From: Limonium bicolor
Lineage: Eukaryota > Streptophyta > Magnoliopsida > Caryophyllales > Plumbaginaceae
Assembly: GCA_023374045.1 (NCBI GenBank)
Contig: CM041782.1
Coordinates: 249,331,882 to 249,395,881, forward strand
DNA: 64,000 nt
Direction of reading: 5' to 3'
The position numbers and the translations under genes were made by a program. Shown here piece by piece: positions 48,501 to 58,472 of this stretch. How positions within the stretch are numbered: the stretch's first letter is position 1; every line of letters begins with the position of its first letter. The notes beneath the pieces are model-generated. The model had not been told where the DNA came from, ran no database searches, and saw only the letters and a program-made list of their open reading frames with translations.

Positions 48501-50181
48501 CGATGTTAATAAAAATACATGTAATGTTATCAGTTGTTTGAGAATTGCTCGAGGAACATAAGTGGACATGATAAAGTGGACTCCGGTGACAGGTATGGTT
48601 TTCTTGCAACCTGTGTCCTACCGGATTACACCGGCTTGTATGCCAATGTGTTTTTATGTATGTTTGCCATGTTGTAAGATAAAACATGAAATGAGTTTAC
48701 AGTAATTCATATATGTGGCATGTTCAACTCCGATACCATTTAACCTCGGAAGTGTTAACCTTAGTTAACTGAGTCTAGGATCACAAGAGAGTTCGGTATT
48801 CGGAGTAAACGACCCGAACCATGGGACGTTCTAACCACGGCTATGCGTGTGTTAATTGTGTGATATGTGTATGTAGGGATCTCCCTTGTGTGTTTAACCC
48901 AGTAGTAATGTTGTATAATGTGTGAATGTGATAGACTCCATAGTGGGGTTCTAACTAATATCTAAAAGTAAGTATGTACTAACAGTGGTGAGGAATCCGG
49001 TTTGGCCGGTCGCGTGTTGTTTGGGAGTGGGTATCCTTCTTAGCCTTACCCTTCTCTCTGTTATGGTTGTTTCCCTCACGGGTTATGATCTCCCATTAGC
49101 TTACTCCAAAGCTTAGCTATTCTGACTTATGATCGGTTTAGGGGGAACATGTGTTTGTGTGGTGTGTTCGGGCCACCAAACCCGAACCATCTTAACTTAA
49201 GTTACTCGTCCGACTATTAGGACGGTAATGAGTGTTGTTGTTGTTGTATAACGAGCTTATCATGAGGGTGACTTCATTCTCTAGGCTCACCAGTGAATTA
49301 ACAAAGTTTGGGTCGGTTCCTAAGAGGACCGTTCCCGTTATGTTATGTGATGTTGTTGTAATGCAATTTCTATTGCGATGTTATCATGTGCACGTCGAAA
49401 CGTGAAAAGTGTTGTTATGTTTTGTTATGTGAGGAATGTTATATGTTGTAAGATATGGAGTGTGTGGATCATGGAAATGAATCCCAGTTTGTGATAAGAG
49501 GCGTTTAAGGCTAACCCAATTTATGGGTAAGTGTCGTCTATTAAGGAAGTAGCTCCATTAGAGGAGGAACACTCTAGGGATAATGAATACCATGAGTGAC
49601 TTATCAAGTAAGGATGTATTATCCGTTTGTTGAGCCCATTGAGGCGAAATGTTATGTGTTGTGTGTTTACAGTTGCATGCATGATTTAAATATAATCAAC
49701 CGCATGCTAAGACGACAATTAGTTGTGCGTGGCCCGGTAGCATGTGGGCTGCGGGATTACCATACCAGCAAAGGTGCTGAGCCCCTTGGGGGCCACCCTT
49801 TTCTCTTCTTTTTCCTATTTGCAGGTACAAGGAGCTGGAAGCCGTTCGAAAGTAGGACGGGGTAGTCGTTGTACATGGGTAATCATTTAAGTTGTATATG
49901 TACAGTAGGTGTAGTAAGACCGAGATTGTTATCGGCATCAGTTTGTGAATACTCGGTATAGTTGAAAGGTGTATGTTGTTATTGTTGTTAATGAAAAGGG
50001 ATAGTAATGTGTAGTCGCTCGGGAATCTAGTCCATCAGACCGGTACAATGTATATGTAATAGCCTTGTTAGCCACGTGGGTGGTTAACGGCGTGTAACAC
50101 CAAGAAGTTAAGTAATGTGATGAAGTTTGTTTTCCGCTGCGGTTTGTTGTTAAGTGTGTTAATGTTGGATGGGGTGTTACA
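45582..50181 (+). repeat. Element C 3' LTR
   Basis: A 4600-bp partner of the LTR at 36080-40664. Differences are few, for example the TGAGTCA site is TTAGTCA here (46301-46307). The LTR-end hairpin is at 50067-50088, donor-like GT at 48593 and pyrimidine-AG at 49823-49824. Confidence 0.94.
48014..48264 (+). repeat. Four-unit hairpin array in C 3' LTR
   Basis: The same array as in the C 5' LTR, with several substitutions. Here the final arm reads AAGTTCGGACAGG, restoring pairing where the 5' LTR copy has AAGTTCAGACAGG. Confidence 0.93.
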
Positions 50182-50186
50182 GTTAC
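50182..50186. repeat. Target site duplication of element C, right copy (GTTAC)
   Basis: GTTAC after the terminal TGTTACA of C; matches 36075-36079. Confidence 0.96.
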
Positions 50187-50634
50187 TATTCACAAAAACA
50201 AGGCATATAGTTGTGAAATTTTTTATTTCCCATTGACTTAGACTTCCTAATGTGATACTAAGTTGTACACATGTTAATTAAAGAGTAATGATGGACATTT
50301 AGCCACTCAAAACTCATTTATAAGACAATTTTTCAAAAACGTGCTTTAAGACTCCTTAAAGCACATTTTCTGTTTTAACTTGTTTTCAAGCTTGGTTTTC
50401 TTTGGTAATTGGTTTAATATGTTCATTAATATATAAATAAGGTCTTGGTAAGCTCATTAGGTCTTAACCAAGCTTATCCCAAGCTTAGAGCACATTTTAG
50501 CCTTTATTGACCTTAAGGTATTTATTTGTGTTTTCTATGGTTTAAATTGTTTACTAATGTTCCTAAGACACTTTTTAGTCTTAATATACCTTATTTTAGT
50601 GCTTAAACAACATACCTAAGTTTGGGGTATTTCA
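50187..50634 (-). repeat. E3 3' LTR, second part
   Basis: Continuation of the E3 LTR beyond C. It aligns with 60545-60993 and ends in TTTGGGGTATTTCA beside the polypurine tract. No gene is seen. Confidence 0.93.
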
Positions 50635-50652
50635 ATCTACCCCCCTTTAAAG
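50635..50652 (-). other. Polypurine tract of E3
   Basis: The minus strand reads CTTTAAAGGGGGGTAGAT directly before TGAAATACCCC. Upstream is TTTGGGGACAAAGTTC, a decayed form of the TTCGAGGACGAA palindrome of B and C. Confidence 0.9.
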
Positions 50653-50950
50653 AACTTTGTCCCCAAAGTTCATACTTCCCACATATCCTAAATATTAGAA
50701 CACGGGAACACATATAAACAATACTTCCATAACAACATTAACAACATACTTACATAACATCGGACACAAGGTCCAAACCATATAACAACACAACATCATT
50801 CAGACTCAACGGTCTATAACATAACAAGGTAACAATATAACAACATAACACATAGACAATGTATCCGAATACATGTCGCACACACATATAACCGAAACGG
50901 CTCTACCCCCCTTAAATAGGGGTACGCCCCGTACCCTATACATACAAATA
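50653..50950 (-). other. E3 3' untranslated region with second polypurine motif
   Basis: About 300 bp between the pol stop and the polypurine tract. CCTATTTAAGGGGGGTAGAG at 50901-50920 copies the polypurine tract. Short palindromes of the GGACACAAGGTCC and AGACTCAACGGTCT type lie at 50756-50820. No gene is seen. Confidence 0.75.
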
Positions 50951-52744
50951 CTAAGAAGTAAACAACAACGGGTACTTCGCCTTCATCTTGTCTTCCAGCT
51001 CCCAAGTGGCCTCCTCAACGTCCTAGTTAGACCAGAGAACCTTCACCAGTCTCACTGACTTATGGCGAGTGTCTCGAGTCTTAGTATCCAGAATCTGTAC
51101 CGGAGTCTCCACTGATCGCATGGTCGGCTCTAAGGTTAGCCTTTCAGGCTGAAGTACATGAGACAGATGAGACATATATTTCTTCAACTGGGACACATGA
51201 AATACATCATGTACCTTGCCTAGCTCGGCGGGTAAATCAAGTCTGTAAGCTACTGGGCCGATCCGCTCCGTCACAACATAAGGCCCCACATATTTCGGGC
51301 TCAACTTGCCTTTCTGGCCAAAACAAAACACTCCCTTCATGGGGGATACTCTAAGAAATACCTGATCGCCCACGGCGAACTCCAGGTCACGTCTGCGCAC
51401 ATCGGCGTATGATTTCTGCCTATCCTGAGCTGACTTCAAGTTAGCCCGGATCTGTCGTACTTCTGCTTGAACTTGTTCCAGATACTCTGGTCCTATAATG
51501 ACCGTCTCACTCGACTCATCCCAGCATGATGGCGTGCAGCATGGTCTACCGTATAATGCCTGGAAGAGAGACATCTTGATCGAAGCATGGTAACTGTTGT
51601 AGCTAAACTCGATCAGATGTAACTTATCAATCCAGCTGGTCTGAAAGTCAAGTGCACATGCACGTAACATATCCTCAAGTGTCTGGATGGTGCGCTCACT
51701 CTGACCATCTGTCTGCGGGTGGAACGCTGTACTTAGCTTCAGCTCGGTACCAAGCGCTTCCCGTGTGGATTTCCAGTACCTGGAGAGGAACCTGGTATCC
51801 CTGTCAGACACGATAGTCTTCGGTACCCCATGGTGCCGAACAATCTCTCTATCAAAGAGCTCTGCAAGTCTTGCCACTTTCCAAGTGTCCTTCATCGGAA
51901 TGAATCGGGCCACCTTGGTCAATCGATCAACAACAACCCAAATCATATTCAGACCTTCCCTTGTAGGCGGAAGCCCTACTACGAAGTCCATGGAAATGTC
52001 ATGGAACTTCCACTCAGGCACTGGCATTGGTTGTACCATACCACCAGGCCGTCGGTGCTCAAACTTGACCTTCTGACAAGTGAGACACCTCAATACATAA
52101 TCATTCACATCCTTTTTCATGCCAGTCCACCAAAAGTAATGTTTCATACCCTTATACATTTTTGAAGCTCCGGGGTGAATCGAAGTCGTAGAACAATGGG
52201 ATTCACTCAGTATACGCTCCTTCAGCTCAGCGCTACTCCTCGGAATACACAGTCGGCCATTAAGCCTAATCAGGTCATCATCGTGGAGTCGGAAGTCGTA
52301 CTTCTGACCCTCGAATGTGCCATCAATAAGCTTCTGCCTGATCTCCAACATGTACTGATCCGTCATCTGAGCACTCCGCACCTCTTCAACCAAGCTAGTA
52401 TGAGAGACTAGCGAATGGAGAGAGTGTGCTCGGCGACTCAATGCGTCAGCTACCACATTTGCCTTACCCTCTTTATACTGCAGATTGATGTCGTAGTCAT
52501 TTAGAAACTCGACCCACCTTCTTTGTCTCATGTTCAACTCCTTCTGAGTGAACAAGTACTTTAAACTCTTGTGGTCAGAATAAATTGTCACGCTTACCCC
52601 ATACAAGTGATGTCGCCATATCTTCAGTGCGAAGACAATGGCACCCAATTCTAAGTCGTGGGTAGGGTAGTTCTCTTGATGCTTCTTCAGCTGTCGGGAG
52701 GTGTATGCTACGACCTTCCCGTGTTGCATCAACACACAACCCAT
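50951..52744 (-). pseudogene. pol: E3 pol 3' part: RNase H end, integrase and chromodomain-like tail
   Basis: A 573-codon uninterrupted stretch (52744-51026) covering the C-terminal part of RNase H, the integrase and the linker to the chromodomain-like tail. The integrase zinc finger is H183, H190, C220 and C223. The catalytic triad is D253, D314 and E350, giving exact D-x60-D-x35-E spacing. The VFHVSQLKKY motif follows near 514-523. A TAG at 51023-51025, where Gln or a similar codon is expected, interrupts the tail; the same frame then continues with EEATWELEDKMK and ends at a TAG at 50951-50953. The integrase itself looks functional by motif. Upstream lesions make the polyprotein a pseudogene. 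Confidence 0.92.
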
Positions 52745-54336
52745 ACCTCTGCCTGATGCGTCGCAATAGACCTCAAAACCATCTGGACCGTCTGGTAAAG
52801 TCAGGACTGGTGCAGATGTCAGAGCATCCTTGAGACTCTAGAAAGAACTCTCGCAGTCATCTGTCCACTCGAATGGAGCATCCTTCTTCATCAAGGAAGT
52901 CATCGGCTTCGAGACACTGGAGAAGTCCTTCACAAACCTCCTATAATAACCTGCCAGACCGAGGAAGCTCCTGATGTCGGTAACTGTCTTCGGCCTAGGC
53001 CAGGTGCGCACTGCATCAATCTTTGCCGGATCAACAGCGATCCCGGCTTCAGAAATCACATGTCCAAAAAAGGATACTTGGTTTAACCGAAACTCACACT
53101 TAGAAAATTTCGCATATAACTGATTATTTCTCAACGTTTGCAACACACTTCTCAGGTGGCTTTCGTGTCACCCTTGGATTTCGAATACACAAGTATATCG
53201 TCGATGAAGACTACCACTGACTTGTCCAACTGATCTTGGAACAAGCGGTTCATTAAATCTATGAACTTGGCTGGTGCATTGGACAAACCAAACGGCATAA
53301 CCGTAAACTCATAATGTCCATATCTGGTTCTGAATGCTGTCTTCTCAATGTCACTGTCACGGATGGCAATCTGATGGTATCTGGATCGTAGATCTATCTT
53401 GGAGAATACTGATGCCCCTTTCAACTGATCAAATAAGTCGTCGATGCATGGTAAAGGGTAACGGTTCTTCACCGTAACTGCATTCAGCTCTCAATAGTCA
53501 ATACACAGGCGGAGGCTACCGTCCTTCTTCTTCACGAAGAGGACCGGCGCTCCCCAAGGTGAAACGCTAGGGCGGATAAATCCTTGTCGAGTAGGTCTCT
53601 AGCTGCTCCTTGAGCTCTGTCATCTCTGCTGGAGCCATACGATAGGGCGCCTTCGCAATTGGTCCGGTGCCCGGAACCAAATCAATCTCAAACTCAACTT
53701 CCCGTGCTGGCGGCATGCCCGACAGTTCCTTAGGAAATACATCAGGAAACTTGACACTACGGCACATCTGGGCTAAACTCTGGGTCTCTCTCTATGTCCT
53801 GGACATAGCAGAGGTATACATCATTCCCTCGTCGTAGTTCACGATACATAGCCATGGCGTGATGATCTGAGTCGAAGGCTCCCTGGGCCTCTGGCGGTAA
53901 GATATGGTAACCCCAGACGGACTCCGAAGAAGCAGACGATGCTCGGCACAAGGATTCTGCCCTTGTACCGCTCCAACCAGTTCATCCTGACAATCACATC
54001 AAAACCAAGTCCGTCGAACTCTATCAAGTCGATCGGAAACTCTTCATCACGAATTCGTACAACAGCATCTCGGTGGTAGCGGGTACACCTGATCCGCTCT
54101 TTCGACGGGAGAGTGACTAGGAAGTCTGGCATCTCATCACCGTCTAACCCCAGCCTCTTCGTAAAAGATAGCGAAATAAATGTATGTGAGGCTCCGGAGT
54201 CGAACAAGATCGAAGTGTCGACGCCATTGACTGGAAAGGTACCGGTGAGGATTGTGCCGCTCTTGCCGGCTTCTGCCTCATTACAGACACTCAGTATACC
54301 TCCCGTTCCGAGTGCACAGCCTAATTCATTGGCAAA
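52745..54336 (-). pseudogene. pol: E3 pol 5' part: protease and reverse transcriptase, broken
   Basis: Protease is recognisable by LFDSGASHTFI (about 54200) and the FDVIVRMNWL stretch. Reverse transcriptase is recognisable by [54 protein letters not shown] (catalytic Asp pair) and [15 protein letters not shown]. Lesions include frameshifts near 53940, 53760, 53580 and 53155, a TGA at 53491-53493 in the CIDY.ELN motif and a TAG at 52838-52840. The frame extends upstream past any Met to 54336, immediately after a TTATTAG acceptor-like site. This leaves open how pol is translated: by splicing or as a fusion. Confidence 0.88.
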
Positions 54337-54501
54337 CTAATAAGTATTTGGTAATAACACGGTTGATATACTTCAAACAACTCCACTTTATTCTTTAACA
54401 TTCTCTTTACACCACAAGGTGGTTTACATCTCTGACATAACTAACACATACAACATCCTTAACATACACTGGTTTAACACATCACATACTTATACAAGGC
54501 T
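54337..54501 (-). other. Spacer between AlkB and pol in E3
   Basis: AT-rich, 165 bp, no gene. It starts at the AlkB stop and ends in TACTTATTAG at the pol frame, a good 3' splice-site shape. Donor-like TTGTATAAGTATG follows the AlkB stop. Confidence 0.6.
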
Positions 54502-55164
54502 TTAAAACTGTCTGAAGATCAAATTCAAACGTCCGGGTTTCATGTGCGTGGCATTGATCACTGCCGATGGTGCAGTATTCAGTTTGATCTTCTTGATGCC
54601 GTGATATAGCATCCTTGACTGCCCACCCATGATTAACACATCTCCTGATTTCAGTACTAACTTCTTTGCGAGATCAGCACGCTTCTGCTCGCTGTACACA
54701 AACACTGCGGTGTCACCAATGGACCAAGACACCACGGGTACTCCCTTACTTAGAGACTCGGGTGACTCGTCCTTATCTTGGTGTAAACCTAACCGTCCAC
54801 CTTTCTGGTAGAAGTTCACAATACATAAATCCGCTTTAACACTTGGTATTGAATCTAATTCAACTTGCTGAGCAATTCCCACGGCGTGGTTAACGACCGC
54901 AAGGAACTCCTCAGGTATCCTTGGTACAGTTGCTCCATCTTTAGCTCGTACTTCTTGATATGTCTTGGTGTAAGGGTTCCAGTCCTTACCCATGCACATC
55001 ATCTTCAATTTCATCTTCGATCCACTCGGGTATTCGGGTGTGTAGAAACCTCCAGGTGCTGCTCCTAGTTCGTCACATCGTCGGATAATGTGGATTTGTG
55101 CTTCCGGTGTTAGGTATCCATTTAAGAGTATCATACCTGGTTGGATGACCTGACATTGCTCCAT
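54502..55164 (-). CDS. AlkB-type 2-oxoglutarate/Fe(II) dioxygenase carried by retrotransposon E3
   Basis: An intact 220-codon frame for an AlkB-family oxidative demethylase. AlkB enzymes use Fe(II), oxygen and 2-oxoglutarate to remove methyl groups from RNA or DNA bases. The conserved core is complete: NFYQKGGRLGLHQDKDES with iron ligands H128 and D130, the SIGDTAVFVY strand at 148-157, SGDVLIMGG at 173-181, distal iron ligand H188, and PGRLNLIFRQF at 210-220 with R212 and R218 as expected for 2-oxoglutarate and substrate binding. It most resembles the plant ALKBH1-like group. The frame is open upstream to 55239 (FNICYP...), so the Met at 55164 is only the first available start; the true N-terminus may come from an upstream exon. 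It lies in sense between gag and pol inside the element. No transit or signal peptide is seen. Confidence 0.93.
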   Translation of the reverse strand: MEQCQVIQPGMILLNGYLTPEAQIHIIRRCDELGAAPGGFYTPEYPSGSKMKLKMMCMGKDWNPYTKTYQEVRAKDGATVPRIPEEFLAVVNHAVGIAQQVELDSIPSVKADLCIVNFYQKGGRLGLHQDKDESPESLSKGVPVVSWSIGDTAVFVYSEQKRADLAKKLVLKSGDVLIMGGQSRMLYHGIKKIKLNTAPSAVINATHMKPGRLNLIFRQF

Positions 55165-55258
55165 TGGAAAGTCGGTGATGTTGATGGTGGTCTCTTCAGG
55201 GTTTGGTATGGGTGGGGTTGGATAGCAAATATTGAAGGTTCATAAGTTTTCAAATTAC

Positions 55259-55384
55259 CTATTTAGGTGTTCTCACATTATACTTTAACTGTTTACTTAC
55301 ATGGTTGTTTACTTAAACTCACTAACACACATGCATGAAATGCGGTATGAAATCACTTATTTCATTCAACAGTTTAGGCGGTAC
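55259..55384 (-). other. Candidate third intron joining gag to AlkB in E3
   Basis: A 126-bp segment starting CCAG/GTACCG and ending CCTAAATAG/GT on the minus strand. The gag frame hits a stop (55374-55376) soon after the donor, and both sides are in phase 1. In this copy the exon after the acceptor shifts frame by one base near 55238 before entering the AlkB frame. Intron status is inferred. Confidence 0.45.
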
Positions 55385-55729
55385 CTGGTCTAGAAGAGGG
55401 CCCTGGCGCCTCAGACCGGTCCACCACATTCAGGGCAGCCTTGCCGGATCCCGACCCCTTCCCCTTCTGGGAATCTGTGTACCTCTGATCTGGGGGTGGC
55501 TGATTCGCCGTCTTCGGGCCATCGGTGGTCACGGTGGCCTTACCCTTCCACTGCCCCTTAGGCCTGTAGTTTCTGTCATTCGGGTTCTGCCAGCACTCGT
55601 AGTCGCGGTGTCCCATCTTCTTGCAGTATCGGCACTGCACATCATTGCCCTTGCAGTCCTTGCCGGGGTGGTCTCCGTTACACCACTTACAGTAGTAGTG
55701 GCGCTCCGGTCCAGAGCCCGTGCTAGCTG

Positions 55730-55807
55730 CTAACACATCACACACTCAGTACATACTTCACAAAATAACAACACACCAGGATTTGGTATTCGAATTTTAT
55801 TAATTAC
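55730..55807 (-). other. Putative intron 2 in E3 gag (78 or 81 bp)
   Basis: Begins AAGG/GTAATTAAT and ends GTTAG/CAG/C, a tandem TAGCAG acceptor whose two choices differ by one codon. Both keep the frame (phase 1) into the zinc-knuckle exon. Without removal the frame stops just after the donor. Confidence 0.65.
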
Positions 55808-56066
55808 CCTTGGGTGGGTAAGAGCGTAAAGGCTTGGCCGCATATGCGTAGGTGAGCTGCAGAGGCTCCTCAGCAGTGGTGGTCTGGGCTTGGCCTTTGC
55901 CACCCTGTTGCTGTCCCTTCTGGGACTGGGGGTATGGCTTCTTCTTCTTTCCTCCCCCGTGCCCTTGCGTGCCTTGACCCTCGCTCATGGCCTTGCGCTT
56001 GAGCGCACTCTCCTCGTCCCTCAGACGGACGGTGATCTCAACAATAGCAGCGGCATGGTAGCACTC

Positions 56067-56161
56067 CTATATTTAGGGTGTTAGTTATGCCCCGTAGTTC
56101 AAACTCACAATCACATTAACACACTGTACATACTTATTCACTTCATACTGTAGTTCATTAC
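56067..56161 (-). other. Putative intron 1 in E3 gag (95 bp)
   Basis: Begins TTTGCAG/GTAATG and ends CTAAATATAG/GAGTGC, phase 0. It interrupts gag exactly at a TTLQ / ECYHAA position where gag proteins of this group are normally continuous. It contains stops, and its removal restores the expected gag alignment. Confidence 0.75.
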
Positions 56162-56844
56162 CTGCAAAGTAGTATACCCGCTTGGCCCCATACCGTAGCG
56201 TAGGCGGTAGCTCAATTCGTTGTAGAAACGGTTCACTAGGATCCGGTCTGAGTAACCCAGATCCGGCAGCAGATGGATAAGTCCGATGAAAGCGGTGTAG
56301 TACTCATCAACCGTCATCTTATCCCCTTGCCTCAAGCTTTCGAGCTCTAGGCGCTTGGCCTCTTGCACATGAATCGGGTAGTACTAGGCTCGCAGCAGGG
56401 CCGTGTACTCCCTCCACTGGAAGGTAGGATCACCAACTCTGCCCTCCCTTACCAGCTTCCACCAACTCTGAGCCGATCCCTTCAAGTAGTAAGCGGCTAG
56501 TCGAACCTTGGCACCAGCAGGAACATCCAAGGTCTCGAAAGCGGTCTCCATCTCGGAGATGTACGCCTCCAGCTTACTAGGGTCGGTCTCCCCACTGAAT
56601 GACGGGGGTCTCAAATCCGCCAACGCCTTGACCCAATTGGTCTCGCGCGGCTATGGTTGCGGTTGTGGCCCTTGTTGACCCACACTGCCTTGCGGCTGCT
56701 GCATCGCAGCGACCAACTGTGGGACCATCTGGCTACGGCGGCCGCTACAGCGTCGGCCATGACTTGCGCCGTAGGGTTCTCTCCCTGGTTCCCGGTATCA
56801 CCAGTACCGCGTTCGCGGCCTCGACCTCGTGGTCTACCTGACAT

Positions 56845-57045
56845 CTGAATTCACATGAACATTTATTAGCACTGTGCTTGCACACTTATCGGTCCAACGG
56901 TTGTATCATCTTCCCGACAATAAGGTATTTCCACTCTTAGTTAGTGGTTAACCTTTCCACAACTGTTCTCTTAGGTAACTATAGCTAGATTTCCTAACTC
57001 GGTATATTCCTAAGCTCGGTATTCTAGCCATCAGAGCGATACTTC
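56845..57045 (-). other. E3 5' leader
   Basis: About 200 bp, non-coding. The first ~70 bases after the primer site (TACCGAGCTTAGGAA, ACCGAGTTAGGA) match the start of the LARD interiors; the rest does not. It ends in a splice-acceptor-like GTGAATTCAG at the gag ATG. Confidence 0.75.
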
Positions 57046-57057
57046 GCTCTGATACCA
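57030..57057 (-). other. E3 primer binding site and overlapping hairpin
   Basis: TGGTATCAGAGC at 57057-57046 on the minus strand, five bases from the LTR. Bases 57030-57053 form the perfect 10-bp stem with loop AGTA, identical to element C. Confidence 0.92.
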
Positions 57058-58472
57058 CTTTTTGTAACACCCCTACTACGCAATTAACAATAATCGAATT
57101 CGCAGCGGAATTAACAACTAAACAATAACTAAACGATTCGGTGCTACAACGCCGTTAACCACCCACGTGGTTAACAAGGCAGAATAAATACAAGCGTACC
57201 GGTCTGATGATCAGACTCCCGAGCATAGAACTAATAACCTTTAATACATAAACATAATACCGAGTTTGTAACTACATCCATAACTGTAAACTGTACACCA
57301 CAAACTGTCACTATGAACTGTCAACAACCGTCACTGTAATACAACGGTACCAAAATATATCACCACGGGAGCACAGGCGCATCCCAGGCTCAACCTCCAA
57401 AAATAACCAAAAGTATTTCTGCAGCCTAGAATCTATTGCCATTCCGCTTCCTCGATCCTCATCCTGCAGTAAAAATATGGAGCCCCCAAGGGGGTCAGCA
57501 ACCCTTGGCTGGTATGGTTAATGCGCAGCCCATCGGCTACCGGGATACGCGCAACTAATTGTCATGATGACATGGCATTCATTTTAAACATACAACATAT
57601 ATATATATATATATCATAGCAAGAGTATTGCATACAACCTCACACATAACATACAAGAACGAATCCTGTTAGGAAGCGAACCAACACAATTAGATCCCAT
57701 TGAGAGCCTAGAGGATGTTGCCAAACTCATGCTATGCTCGTTACATAACTCGTTACCGTCCTTTTAGATTGAATGAATAACTTAACACAAGGTGCCTCGG
57801 ATATAGTGATCCAAGCACACCGAACAAAACATAGTATGCCCCTGTGGCCCGACGTGAGTCAGTAAAATAGCCTTGGTTAAGCTAAAGGGAAGGTTGGAAC
57901 CCAAATTGGAAAAACAACCATAACATACAGAGAGAATCGAACCGGTTATGACATCGACTCCCATACTCACACGCGTTGCCGGAACAGACCGGACTCCTCA
58001 CTTCCCCCGTTAGCACTTGTTAGAAGTTCAACATTGAACTCAATAAACAAATCACAAACAATTGGTTAAGTCTTGTTAGACACACACAAGGGAAGAGAGA
58101 GTCATACTTAACAATACAATAATATTTAACAACTGTAAACTCGTTACATGACTTAAGTCTTACAAGGTCATAAACATACAGAAAAACAAACAACACACAA
58201 GCCGGTGTAAACCGGTAGGCAACAGACTGCAAAAAAACCATACCTTGGTCCTTGCTTCGACTGGTTTCCACCGTAGGTCACTCCTTTACATGATTAATAA
58301 CATCGGTCAATTTACTTGCTTAACTTGAATTTTACTAAGCATTTTACATGGTTATATGACATGTTTTAATGTCCAAACGTATCCTTGATTACCTACATTA
58401 TACCCCCTAGGGTTAACTACTTAAGCCACTCCTTGTTTGTTTTTTTTATAAGTTTTGGTCTGACTGACCTTA

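Larger units (their letters stand above)
36080..50181 (+). mobile_element. Element C: complete LARD-type LTR retrotransposon
   Basis: A 14.1 kb element on the plus strand with near-identical 4.59 kb and 4.60 kb LTRs, tRNA-Met primer site at 40670-40681, polypurine tract at 45564-45581 and perfect GTTAC target duplication. The 4.9 kb interior is non-coding and similar to those of A, B and D. It interrupts the 3' LTR of E3, so it is among the youngest insertions here, consistent with the closeness of its LTRs. Confidence 0.94.
55385..56844 (-). pseudogene. gag: E3 gag with two intron-like segments, broken
   Basis: Starts at ATG 56844 with an Arg/Gly-rich MSGRPRGRGRERG head, preceded by AATTCAG. 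The gag core is evident from TNWVKALADLRPP, PSKLEAYISEMETAFETLDV and AAYYLKGSAQSWW. Candidate exons are 56844-56162, 56066-55808 and 55729-55385. The second begins ECYHAAAIVE and carries a Lys/Gln-rich stretch. The third has two zinc knuckles at 55593-55691: CKWCNGDHPGKDC and CRYCKKMGHRDYEC, with the same one-residue-short first knuckle as E2. A frameshift near 56740 and TAG stops at 56651-56653 and 56384-56386 break this copy. An ordinary chromovirus gag has no introns, so this arrangement is odd. Confidence 0.85.

Noticed and set aside
54502..55164. Intactness of AlkB as proof of selection in this copy
   Set aside because: About ten lesions are spread over roughly 5 kb of E3 gag-pol, so a 0.66 kb stretch without any is not unlikely by chance; the 1.7 kb integrase segment is also intact, and a one-base break lies just upstream of AlkB.
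54502..55164. AlkB frame as an ordinary host gene lying between two elements
   Set aside because: It lies inside one element, between its gag and its pol, in the same orientation, with the LTR pair, primer site and polypurine tract all outside it.
50635..57062. An env-like gene in E3
   Set aside because: The only extra gene is AlkB; no membrane-spanning or signal-peptide frame is present after integrase.
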